Positions 52,797 to 64,000 of a stretch of DNA of 64,000 nucleotides are shown one piece after another. The notes under the pieces are model-generated. The model saw only the letters and a list, made by a program, of their open reading frames with translations. It was not told the DNA's origin and searched no databases. Made by a program: the position numbers and the translations under genes. Position 1 is the first letter of the stretch. Each line of letters opens with the position of its first letter. This DNA comes from CAYRKT01 sp964425005 (lineage in GTDB: Bacteria > Synergistota > Synergistia > CAYRKT01), in the NCBI GenBank assembly GCA_964425005.1, contig CAYRKT010000001.1, positions 62,001-126,000 on the forward strand, in the 5' to 3' direction.

Positions 52797-53921
52797 TCAG
52801 TCTCTTCCCGATCTCAGATCACCCCATAGCTCCTCGTCCTTCTGAAGAGCATCTATTAGTATATCACGCAAAGTGGGCCCCCTCTGGACGCCACCGTGCG
52901 GCTTTATGTCTATCTTGTAGCCCGTGAGCCGGGCGGCCAGCCTCACGTTCTGCCCCTTCTTGCCTATGGCCAGCGAGAGCTGGTTGGCCGGGACGAAGAC
53001 CCTAACCGCCTTCTCCTCTGGCATGAGCTTTATGTCCACTATCTCGGCAGGGTTGAGGGCGTTTCTCACGAACTTCAGCGGGTCGGAGTCCCACTGCACC
53101 AGGTCCACCCTCTCCCCCGAGAGCTCCTCGCTTATCGCCTTTATCCTGGCCCCCTTGGGTCCTATGCAGGTGCCCACTGGATCCACGTTGGGATCGTACG
53201 AGACCACCGCCACCTTCGACCTGTCGCCCGCCTCCCGGGCCACCCTCTTTATCTCGACCACGCCCTCCTTTATCTCCGGCACGTGCATCTCCAGAAGTCT
53301 CCTGAGGAGATCCGGATGGGTCCTGGAGAGCTCGAGCAGAGGCCCCTTGTTGGTCTTCTTCACGTTCAGGAGGAGGAACTTCATCCTCCTCCCCGGGGCG
53401 TACTCCTCCCCTGGTATCTGCTCGTCGGCCCTCAACATGGCCTCCAACCCGTCTACCCCGACGAGCACGTCTCCCTCCTCCACCCTGAAGACCACGCCGC
53501 TCACCATCTGGCCCACCTGGTGGTAGAGGTCCTTGTAGAGCTGCTCCCTCTCGGCCTCCCTTATCCTCTGCATCACCACCTGTCTAGCGGTCTGGGCAGC
53601 TATCCTGCCGAACTCCTCAGGGTCGACCTCCACCTCCACCACGTCCCCTATCCTGGCGTCGAAGCCCCTCTCCCTGGCCTCCTCCAGGGAGATCTCGGCG
53701 TTCGGGTTCGAGACCCTCTCCACTATCTGCTTGAGCTCGTAGACCGATATGGTCCCGTTCTCGATGTCCACCTCGACCCTGACGTTCCTCTGACCGCCGC
53801 TGTGCTTCTTGTAAGCTGAGACGAGGGCGCTCTCCAGGGCGTAGGTTATTATGGAGACGTTGAGCTTCTTCTCCTTCTCCAGCTGCTTAACCGCCCTGAC
53901 GAACTCCTTGCCCAGATCCAT
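52797..53921 (-). CDS. nusA: Transcription termination/antitermination factor NusA
   Basis: 374 residues, close to the Bacillus form without the C-terminal acidic repeats of E. coli. N-terminal polymerase-binding domain (FVRAVKQLEKEKKLNVSIIT), S1 domain (GQMVSGVVFRVEEGDVLVGV), KH1 (VDPVGTCIGPKGARIKAI) and KH2 (LAIGKKGQNVRLAARLTGYK). Second gene of the rimP operon, whose leader contains a promoter followed by an intrinsic terminator, a place where NusA could control its own synthesis. Confidence 0.96.
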   Translation of the reverse strand: MDLGKEFVRAVKQLEKEKKLNVSIITYALESALVSAYKKHSGGQRNVRVEVDIENGTISVYELKQIVERVSNPNAEISLEEARERGFDARIGDVVEVEVDPEEFGRIAAQTARQVVMQRIREAEREQLYKDLYHQVGQMVSGVVFRVEEGDVLVGVDGLEAMLRADEQIPGEEYAPGRRMKFLLLNVKKTNKGPLLELSRTHPDLLRRLLEMHVPEIKEGVVEIKRVAREAGDRSKVAVVSYDPNVDPVGTCIGPKGARIKAISEELSGERVDLVQWDSDPLKFVRNALNPAEIVDIKLMPEEKAVRVFVPANQLSLAIGKKGQNVRLAARLTGYKIDIKPHGGVQRGPTLRDILIDALQKDEELWGDLRSGRD

Positions 53922-53936
53922 CCGCCTTCACCCCTT

Positions 53937-54407
53937 TCAAGAAGTCCCGCCCGCGAGGTTGGCCCTGATCAGGTCCCTCCAGAGAACCCGAAGGGGTCCC
54001 CCCTCCGTCTCCAGCAGGACTCCTTCGTCGTCGACGGACCTCAACACGCCGCTCAAGACCTGCTGTCTGCCGGCAGGGCCCCGCCTCTTGACCCTCACCT
54101 CTCTGCCCAGGAATCGCTCGTAGTCCTCCCTCCTGAAGAGCGGCCTATCGAGCCCGGGCGAGGACACCTCGAGGTAGTACCTGTCGGCGAAGAGATCCTC
54201 GTATCTCTCGTCCAGCATCCTGCTCAGGGCCTTGCTGACCAGCTCGCAGTCCTTGAGGGTCACCCCTCCAGCCACGTCCACGTAAACCCTTAGAAGGGAG
54301 CTCCTCCTCACGAGCTCCATCCCCACGAACTCGTATCCCATCCCCTCCACGGTGCGCCTCACGTCGTCCTCCAGGGAATCCTCCATAGGGGACCTTATGA
54401 CCCCCAC
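53937..54407 (-). CDS. rimP: Ribosome maturation factor RimP
   Basis: Needed for 30S assembly. 156 residues: VEGMGYEFVGMELVRRSSLLRVYVD, the family's CELVSKALSRMLDE and YYLEVSSPGLDRPL, then the C-terminal SH3-like domain (REVRVKRRGPAGRQQVLSGV). The start is GTG at 54407 with GAGGTGA upstream; ATG at 54386 is an alternative. First gene of the long rimP-to-ribF operon. Confidence 0.94.
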   Translation of the reverse strand: MGVIRSPMEDSLEDDVRRTVEGMGYEFVGMELVRRSSLLRVYVDVAGGVTLKDCELVSKALSRMLDERYEDLFADRYYLEVSSPGLDRPLFRREDYERFLGREVRVKRRGPAGRQQVLSGVLRSVDDEGVLLETEGGPLRVLWRDLIRANLAGGTS

Positions 54408-54428
54408 GGCTCATCACCTCGAGCTTAA

Positions 54429-54452
54429 ACAAAAAAGTGGGCAATTGCCCAC
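54429..54452 (-). terminator. Intrinsic terminator in the rimP-nusA leader
   Basis: GTGGGCAATTGCCCAC (54437-54452) is a perfect 16-bp palindrome, read on the minus strand as an 8-bp-arm hairpin (the central AATT likely unpaired) followed by TTTTTTG (54436-54430). It stands 22 bp before the rimP start and downstream of the promoter at 54490-54517, hence inside the leader RNA. It also could end rpoBC-PHP transcripts. Confidence 0.8.
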
Positions 54453-54489
54453 CCCTCTTCGACCTTTTCCGCGAGCTCACCCAGCCCTT

Positions 54490-54517
54490 ATTTTACCACT
54501 AAAGGGAAAACTATCAA
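54490..54517 (-). promoter_or_regulatory. rimP-nusA operon promoter
   Basis: Minus strand: TTGATA (54517-54512), 16 bp, TAAAAT (54495-54490); start near 54483. The -35 overlaps the stop codon of the PHP gene. It precedes the terminator at 54429-54452, giving a leader of roughly 50 nt that can be attenuated. Confidence 0.62.
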
Positions 54518-55299
54518 GGAGATCCCCCGCCGACCTGCTGGTGCTCCAGGAAGCGATAGGGGCAACAGCGACCGCCCAGGACGGAGCCCTTCAGGGCCTC
54601 GAACGAAAGCTCCTCGAGCCACACCAGGGTGGCGCAGGACCTCCTTATGTCCTCGACCCTGTGGGCGTCGGAGGAGGAGACGAACGGATAGGTGGGGTGA
54701 AGAGCCCTGAGCCTCTCGTAGAGATCGAGGTCGCAGCGACAGCTGACCTCCAGGGCGCAGGGAAGCCCGGGGGGGACGAAGCCGAAGACAGCGGTGTAGC
54801 TGAGGGACGGCCTGTCCACGTGCGCCATGATCACGAGCGCGTCGAACTCGTCGTGGGCCAGCAGGGCTATCTCGTCGGCGCCGAGGTCCACCCCGGCCAG
54901 GAGGAGCCTCTCCTCGAAGCCCAGCACGTCGTCGTCCTCGTCTATCAGCACCTGGTATCCCAGCAAGTCCGGATCGTTCCTGGCCGGCGGCAGGGCCCGC
55001 CAGACCAACTCCTGGAAGGCCAAGGCAGCCTCGATCGTGCCGAACACGCACAGGACGTGGACGTCCTCGCGGCTTTGAACCTCCATGCCGGGGAAGAAGC
55101 GGATCCCCGCGCCCCACAAGACCTTCGAGAACGCCGGGCAGTTGGCCGTCGCGTTGTGATCGGAGACCACCAGGACCTCTATGCCCTCCTCCGCAGCCCT
55201 GTTCGCAATAGACTTTGTCCCCATGCGCAGGTCCGCGCATGGGGACAAAACGGAGTGCACGTGAAAATCCACCAGCACGCCCCTCTCGGGCACCGCCAT
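54514..55299 (-). CDS. PHP-domain metal-dependent phosphoesterase
   Basis: 261 residues. The PHP metal motifs are in order: DFHVHSVLSPCADLRM near residue 11, VVSDHNATAN near 44, GMEV near 72, IMAHVDRPS near 157 and SSDAHR near 213. Similar stand-alone PHP proteins hydrolyse phosphate esters, including nucleotide 3',5'-bisphosphates. It is the third gene after rpoB and rpoC, 12 bp from rpoC, so it shares their transcription, which is unusual. Substrate not determinable. Confidence 0.85.
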   Translation of the reverse strand: MAVPERGVLVDFHVHSVLSPCADLRMGTKSIANRAAEEGIEVLVVSDHNATANCPAFSKVLWGAGIRFFPGMEVQSREDVHVLCVFGTIEAALAFQELVWRALPPARNDPDLLGYQVLIDEDDDVLGFEERLLLAGVDLGADEIALLAHDEFDALVIMAHVDRPSLSYTAVFGFVPPGLPCALEVSCRCDLDLYERLRALHPTYPFVSSSDAHRVEDIRRSCATLVWLEELSFEALKGSVLGGRCCPYRFLEHQQVGGGSP

Positions 55300-55311
55300 C
55301 CGACGAACCCC

Positions 55312-58300
55312 CTAGGAGGCCGCCATCTCCTCCTGCCTCGGCCTGACCTTCAAGCGCCTGTAGGCGTGAACCCCCGTTCCGGCGGGTATGAGGCTGCCTA
55401 TTATCACGTTCTCCTTGAGGCCAACCAGCGGATCGTACTGGGAGCAGACCGCAGCCCTGCAGAGGACCTGAGCCGTCTGCTGGAAGCTGGCCGCCGAAAG
55501 CCAGCTGTCCGTGCTCAAGGCGGCCTTGGTGATGCCGTGGACGAAGGGCTTCCACTGGGGCTTCTTCCAGAAACGCCTCACGAAGGTGATGCGCTGGACC
55601 AGCATCCTCATCTCCACGCCCGAGGTCAGCCCCCTAACCACTATCTCGGAGGGCTCGGCCTCCACTATCCTGTCGAGGATCTCGTGGTTTATCTCCTGGC
55701 CGGCCAGCGCCAGGACCTCGCCGGAGGAGGAGACCACGTCCTGCAGGAGGACCCTTCCGTAGAGCAAACCGCTCAGCGCCTGCTCGAGTATCATCTGCCT
55801 GGTGAGGGGTTTACCCCCTACCTCCATGGCCGCTATTCGCCCCTCCACGAACTCCTTGACCACCCTGCCGTCCACCATCATGCCCAGGTCCTTGACCTCG
55901 TTCCCGTCCCTGTCTATGACCCTTCCGAGCTCCTTGCCCCAGAAGTTGTTCACCAAGAACTTCTCCAGCACGTCGCCCTTGTTGACTATCTCCACGCTCT
56001 TCCAGACCCTTATGAGGGGGACCTCCCTGTCGGCCAGGAGCTTTAGGACCTCCGGGGTCAGCAGCTTGTCCCTGGAGGCCAGCAAGGTCCCGCCCAGGAC
56101 CACGTCCTCGGCCAGGTAGGCCTTGCCAGCCAGCTCCTCCATGACCTTGAGGTGCTTGACCTTTATTATCCTGACCTCCTCCTTCAGGGCCTTGAGCAGG
56201 TTGAGCACGTTGGAGGGGTTGATCAGGGTGCCGGGCTTCATCTCGAAGTCGGGTCCGCTCAGCCCATCCATCAGCTGAAGCCCAAGCACCTCCTTGCGGA
56301 AGGGCGACTCGCCCACTATGACCCTCACGTAGCCCTCCTCGTCCTCCAACAGGAGCTCCGACAGCCCCTCCAGGGAGGAGACCAGCCTCTCGGCCATCTC
56401 GGCGCTCTTCACGGTCTGCCCCGCCAGCTCGTGGCCCACCACCTGGCGCCCTTCCTCGTCGTACAGGGCGACTATCCTCCTGCCCTGGAGCACCTTGAGG
56501 TTGTCGGCCTTGAAGCGCTCGTTCTCGGCATCCAGCCGCTGAAGCTCCTCCTGGAGCTCGTCCACCCAGACCATGTCCCCCGCGACGAACCTGCTGTCGC
56601 CCTCGTCCACTATCCTGACCCTGTTGGTCGGGGCGACCTTCCTGAGGATCACCTCCACGTGCTTGTCGTTTATCTTGACGCCCTGCGACCTGTAGACCTC
56701 CTGGATCCCATCCAGCAGGTACCTCTGCACCGCCTCCAGGCCGCAGACCTCCAGGAGCTGCTGCGGGTCCACGTAGCCCTCGGATATCTGCATCCCCTTG
56801 TGGACCTCGTCTCCCTCCTCCACGAACAAACCCACCCCTTTGGAGACGACGTAGGTCTTCTCCACCGAGGGATCGGCCCTGTCCTGGACCACCACCTTTC
56901 GCTTGTCCTCCAGCTCCTTTATCTCCTTGACTACGCCGTCCACCTCGGATATCACGGCCACCTTCTTGGGCCTCCTCACCTCGAAGAGCTGCTCTATCCT
57001 GGGTAGGCCCTGGGTTATGTCCTCGCCCAGTATTCGCACCCCTCCGGTATGGAAGGTCCTCATCGTGAGCTGAGTGCCAGGCTCACCTATCGATTGAGCC
57101 GCCACCACGCCCACAGCCTCGCCTATGCTCACCAGCCTCCTCCTGGCCAGGTCCATCCCGTAGCACTTCTGGCATACCCCCACCTTGGACCTGCACTTCA
57201 TGGGGCTCCTTATGAGGACCCGTTTGACCCCGGCGGCCTCTATGGCCGAAGCCGCCTCCCTGCTCACCATCTCGTCCCTCCTGACCAGGACCTCGCCGGT
57301 GCGCGGGTCCACCACGTCCTCCAGCACGAAACGTCCAGCTATCCGCTCGGAGAGGGGTATCACCACGCGCCCTTCCTTCTCGAAGGCGCTTACCCAGATG
57401 CCCTCGTCGGTGCCGCAGTCGGATTGGGATACTATTATGTCCTGGGCCACGTCCACCAGTCTTCTGGTGAGGTATCCAGACTTCGAGGTCCTCAAAGCCG
57501 TGTCCGCGAGCCCCTTCCTGGCGCCATGGGTGGACAGGAAGTACTCGAGCATGTTGAGCCCCTCCCTGAAGTTGGAGAGGATCGGGTAGTCTATTATCTT
57601 GCCGGAGGGGTCGGCCATAAGTCCACGGATGCCAGCCATCTGGGAGACCTGCGTTATGTTGCCCCTGGCGCCAGATCCCACCATCCTCCTAAGGGGGTTT
57701 ATGGTCTCCATGGACTCCAAAACCCTCTCGCCCACCTTCCTGGCCGTGTTGGACCAGAGGATCTCCTTCTGCTGGAGGTACTCCTCCTCGGAGATGAGCC
57801 CCTTCTTGAAGCTCTCCTCCAGCTTGCCGTTCTCCTCCATCGCCCGATCCACTATCTCCTTCTTGTCGGGCGGTATGACCACGTCGGTTATGCCGAGGCT
57901 CAACCCGGACTGGGTGGCCCACCTGAAGCCCAGGTACTTCATCTTGTCGAGTATCTCCACCAGCTCGACGGTGGTGACCAGGTCGTAGGCCTTGTCCAGG
58001 AGCTCGCTGAGATCCCCCTTGGAGACCTCCTTGTTGAAAAACCTGAGCTCCCTGGGGAGGATGCTGTTGAACAGCACCCTTCCTGGGGTGGTCTCTATCA
58101 TCTGGTCCCCGTAGCGCATCTTTATCCTGGCACCCACGTGGACCAAGCCGTGGTCCAGGGCTATGAGCACGTCCTCCTCGTCGGCGAAGACCTTGCCCTC
58201 CCCCTTGACCCCCTTCTGCTCCATGGTCAGGTAGTGAAGCCCTATGACCATGTCCTGCGTCGGCGTCACTATGGGCGAGCCGTTGGCCGGGGATAGCAGG

Positions 58301-60255
58301 TTGTTAGCGGAGAGCATCAAAACCCTGCACTCCGTCTGGGCCTCTATGGACAGGGGAACGTGCACGGCCATCTGATCCCCGTCGAAGTCGGCGTTGTAGG
58401 CCACGCACACCAGGGGCGGTATCTGTATGGCCTTGCCCTCCACCAGGACCGGCTCGAAGGCCTGGATGCTGAGCCGATGGAGCGTGGGGGCGCGGTTCAA
58501 GAGCACCGGGTGGTCCTTTATGACCTCCTCGAGGACCTCCCAGACCTCCTCCCTGTCCCTCTCCAGCATCCTCTTGGCGGCCTTTATGTTCTGGGCGTAG
58601 CCCTTCTCCACGAGCTTGTTTATGATGAAGGGCCTAAAGAGCTCCAAGGCCATCATCTTGGGCAGACCGCACTGGTAGTGCTTTAGGTGGGGCCCTATGA
58701 CTATGACGCTCCTGCCGGAGTAGTCGACCCTCTTGCCCAGGAGGTTCTGCCTGAACCTGCCCTTCTTGCCCTTCAGGAGATCGCTCAGGCTCTTGAGGGG
58801 CCTGTTCGCGGAGCCCAGAACAGCCTTGCCCCTCCTGCCGTTCTCTATGAGGGCGTCCACCGCCTCCTGGAGCATGCGCTTCTCGTTCCTTATCACGATC
58901 TCCGGCGCCCTCATGTCGATGAGCTTCCTCAACCGGTTGTTCCGGTTTATGACCCTCCTGTAGAGGTCGTTTATGTCGGAGACCGCGAACCTACCTCCGT
59001 CCAGCTGGACCATGGGCCTCAAGTCCGGCGGGATCACGGGCAGGACCTCCAGGATCATCCACTCCGGCCTGCTCTCGGACCTCCGAAACTCCTCCACCAC
59101 CTGGAGCCTCTTTATGAGCCTGCGACGCCTCTGGCCCATCGACTCGGCTATGGCCTCCCTTAGGGAGTCGGCTATCTCCTCCAGGTCGAGGCTCATGAGG
59201 AGCTTCTTGACCGCCTCGGCCCCAGCTCCGGCCTCAAACTCCTTGTCGAACATCTTGCAGAGCCTGCTCTCGCTCTCGAGTATTATCTCCCCCTGCTTGA
59301 AGGGGGACTTGGAGGGGTTTATCACTATGTAGCAGGGCTCCTCCACTATCTTCGTCTCGGGCTGAACCTGGAACTTGCCCATGTACTTGTTGTAGTAGAG
59401 GTGGTACTCGCTGGAGGAGATGATGCTCCCCACCGAGAAAGGCAACCTGGCCACCGCGGTGACCAGATAGGCCTCCTCCGAGCCGACCCTGGCGGGTTCC
59501 ACCACCAGCTCAACCCCCTCCGAAGTCGCCCTCTCCACCTCGGAGCGGGGCAGGATCTGTCCCACTGCGTAGCTGGGAGAGCTGGACGATACCACGGCGA
59601 AGGCGGGCTCAACCACCAGGCCCTCGTGCTCGCCCCTGGTGACCTCCAGCATCTTAGAGCGGGGGATCAAGCTGCCCTCCTTGACGGGGGGTTCCTCCAC
59701 GGAGACGACCCGATAGGCCTCCTCCGCGCTGAACCGGTGGTCGTAGTGCTCGAAGATCCTCTTCTGCGACTCGGTGACCACATCTCCCCTCTTGACCAGG
59801 TCGCCCCTCTTCCCGGTCATCACGACCTTGTAGGCGTTCTCCCTTCGCCTGTTGGAGGCGAAGTATATGACCTTCTCCAACTCCTTGGCCTGGACGTCCA
59901 GGAGTATGCTGAGCCTGCTGGGTATGCCCCGCAGGAACCACAGATGGACCACGGGAGCGGCGAGCTCTATGTGCCCCATCCTCTCCCTCCGGACCCTGCT
60001 GTCGGTGAGCTCGACGCCGCACCTGTCGCAGGACATCCCCTTGAACCTCATACCCGTCTTCTTGTACTTGCCGCAGTAGCACTCGTAGCTCTTGGTGGGG
60101 CCGAATATGCGCTCGCAGAACAGACCATCCCTCTCGGGCTTGAGGGTCCTGTAGTTGATGGTCTCGGCCTTCTTCACCTCGCCGCTCGATATCTGCCTGA
60201 TCCTCTCAGGGCTCGCCAGCTTTATCTTGACGCCCCTTATGGTCTTCTTGGCCAT
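55312..60255 (-). CDS. rpoC: RNA polymerase beta' subunit with two insertions
   Basis: 1647 residues, against about 1200 in Bacillus and 1407 in E. coli. Core features are intact: zinc site [22 protein letters not shown] near 59-79, catalytic [12 protein letters not shown], the second zinc cluster [13 protein letters not shown], the trigger-loop region RTFHTGGV and the final [14 protein letters not shown]. Two extra parts explain the length. Residues about 141-331 hold five tandem copies of a roughly 45-residue motif (A-Y-x-V-V ... G-x-I-L-x-x-S). Residues about 1260-1560, before [16 protein letters not shown], form a roughly 300-residue insert. Follows rpoB after 25 bp. Confidence 0.97.
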   Translation of the reverse strand: MAKKTIRGVKIKLASPERIRQISSGEVKKAETINYRTLKPERDGLFCERIFGPTKSYECYCGKYKKTGMRFKGMSCDRCGVELTDSRVRRERMGHIELAAPVVHLWFLRGIPSRLSILLDVQAKELEKVIYFASNRRRENAYKVVMTGKRGDLVKRGDVVTESQKRIFEHYDHRFSAEEAYRVVSVEEPPVKEGSLIPRSKMLEVTRGEHEGLVVEPAFAVVSSSSPSYAVGQILPRSEVERATSEGVELVVEPARVGSEEAYLVTAVARLPFSVGSIISSSEYHLYYNKYMGKFQVQPETKIVEEPCYIVINPSKSPFKQGEIILESESRLCKMFDKEFEAGAGAEAVKKLLMSLDLEEIADSLREAIAESMGQRRRRLIKRLQVVEEFRRSESRPEWMILEVLPVIPPDLRPMVQLDGGRFAVSDINDLYRRVINRNNRLRKLIDMRAPEIVIRNEKRMLQEAVDALIENGRRGKAVLGSANRPLKSLSDLLKGKKGRFRQNLLGKRVDYSGRSVIVIGPHLKHYQCGLPKMMALELFRPFIINKLVEKGYAQNIKAAKRMLERDREEVWEVLEEVIKDHPVLLNRAPTLHRLSIQAFEPVLVEGKAIQIPPLVCVAYNADFDGDQMAVHVPLSIEAQTECRVLMLSANNLLSPANGSPIVTPTQDMVIGLHYLTMEQKGVKGEGKVFADEEDVLIALDHGLVHVGARIKMRYGDQMIETTPGRVLFNSILPRELRFFNKEVSKGDLSELLDKAYDLVTTVELVEILDKMKYLGFRWATQSGLSLGITDVVIPPDKKEIVDRAMEENGKLEESFKKGLISEEEYLQQKEILWSNTARKVGERVLESMETINPLRRMVGSGARGNITQVSQMAGIRGLMADPSGKIIDYPILSNFREGLNMLEYFLSTHGARKGLADTALRTSKSGYLTRRLVDVAQDIIVSQSDCGTDEGIWVSAFEKEGRVVIPLSERIAGRFVLEDVVDPRTGEVLVRRDEMVSREAASAIEAAGVKRVLIRSPMKCRSKVGVCQKCYGMDLARRRLVSIGEAVGVVAAQSIGEPGTQLTMRTFHTGGVRILGEDITQGLPRIEQLFEVRRPKKVAVISEVDGVVKEIKELEDKRKVVVQDRADPSVEKTYVVSKGVGLFVEEGDEVHKGMQISEGYVDPQQLLEVCGLEAVQRYLLDGIQEVYRSQGVKINDKHVEVILRKVAPTNRVRIVDEGDSRFVAGDMVWVDELQEELQRLDAENERFKADNLKVLQGRRIVALYDEEGRQVVGHELAGQTVKSAEMAERLVSSLEGLSELLLEDEEGYVRVIVGESPFRKEVLGLQLMDGLSGPDFEMKPGTLINPSNVLNLLKALKEEVRIIKVKHLKVMEELAGKAYLAEDVVLGGTLLASRDKLLTPEVLKLLADREVPLIRVWKSVEIVNKGDVLEKFLVNNFWGKELGRVIDRDGNEVKDLGMMVDGRVVKEFVEGRIAAMEVGGKPLTRQMILEQALSGLLYGRVLLQDVVSSSGEVLALAGQEINHEILDRIVEAEPSEIVVRGLTSGVEMRMLVQRITFVRRFWKKPQWKPFVHGITKAALSTDSWLSAASFQQTAQVLCRAAVCSQYDPLVGLKENVIIGSLIPAGTGVHAYRRLKVRPRQEEMAAS

Positions 60256-60280
60256 CTCCGATCATCCCCCCGGGAGACCC

Positions 60281-63850
<3,570 letters not shown>

Positions 63851-63870
63851 AAAGGATCATCCCCCTTACG

Positions 63871-63931
63871 GCAGGAATTCCTGCGGGACATGACAAAGGC
63901 TTATTATACAACCGATTCCACGATAAGACAA
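63871..63931 (-). promoter_or_regulatory. rpoB promoter and leader hairpin
   Basis: Minus strand: TTGTCT (63931-63926), 17 bp, TATAAT (63908-63903), start near 63896. The 45-nt leader contains GCAGGAATTCCTGC (63871-63884), a perfect palindrome, close before the ribosome site. The remaining bases to 64000 show no gene; they are GC-rich with GCCGAAGCTAGC-like pairing and probably belong to the rplL-rpoB spacer. Confidence 0.7.
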
Positions 63932-64000
63932 CTGCAGTAGCCCCGGAAAGGTGGGATCGATGCCCCCGCTAGCTTCGGCTGGAGCCAACGACCTCTAAGG

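Overview
The window is 64 kb of GC-rich bacterial chromosome that is almost all protein-coding. It most likely comes from an anaerobic, probably thermophilic member of Synergistota. Three observations support this. A secreted C11-type peptidase ends in a GGGCS motif, a hydrophobic segment and Arg-Arg, which looks like the Synergist-CTERM sorting tail. The gene orders rplU-prp-rpmA-obgE-nadD-LCP-rsfS, rimP-nusA-ylxR-ylxQ-infB-ylxP-rbfA and veg-ispE resemble Firmicutes-like clades. Codon use is dominated by AGG, ATA and GAG. The species-level and thermophily calls are inference. No rRNA, insertion sequence, prophage, CRISPR array or recognisable defence island was seen.

Left part (1-18.8 kb). 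A truncated leuA is followed by a good candidate 6S RNA with its own promoter, then an adenosine-specific kinase gene. A divergent block holds gpsA with a degenerate GGDEF protein facing a DUF72 gene, and ccdA facing a TlpA-like thioredoxin; both divergent gaps contain palindromes over -10 boxes. After hpf comes a tight plus-strand run: hypA, hypB, coaE, a DHH-CBS-nucleotidyltransferase fusion, an M50 protease, acyP, surE, archease and rtcB. This mixes nickel maturation, CoA synthesis, tRNA 3'-end maturation and RNA ligation. veg-ispE converge on it. A Fe-dependent alcohol dehydrogenase and a DegT-type aminotransferase follow.

Accessory patch (18.8-21.8 kb). This is the only low-density region: about 330 bp without a convincing gene, the C11 peptidase, two unknown proteins and several GC-rich hairpins.

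Middle part (21.8-41.9 kb). On the minus strand lie rplU-prp-rpmA-(terminator)-obgE-nadD-LCP-rsfS, tig-clpP-clpX-lon-engB-valS (protein quality control), two tRNAs, and secA-argS. mnmE is on the plus strand.

Right part (41.9-64 kb). purH, a small secreted protein interrupted by an in-frame TGA, and a PduO-type cobalamin adenosyltransferase are on the plus strand. A tRNA-Leu and a B12-binding radical SAM gene follow on the minus strand, then a ThiF-like gene. A long minus-strand operon runs rimP-nusA-ylxR-ylxQ-infB-ylxP-rbfA-nrnA-truB-ribF, headed by a promoter-plus-terminator leader. rpoB-rpoC-PHP fills the end; RpoC is unusually long with two repeat-bearing insertions.

The window is mainly core information processing. 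The most rewarding leads are the 6S RNA, the RpoC insertions, the nusA-operon leader attenuator, the TGA-interrupted gene, the Prp/L27 pair, the palindromic divergent promoters and the Synergist-CTERM peptidase locus. I found no convincing large undescribed system. TTG start codons are very common here, and several starts below were moved from the longest frame to the codon with the best ribosome-binding site.
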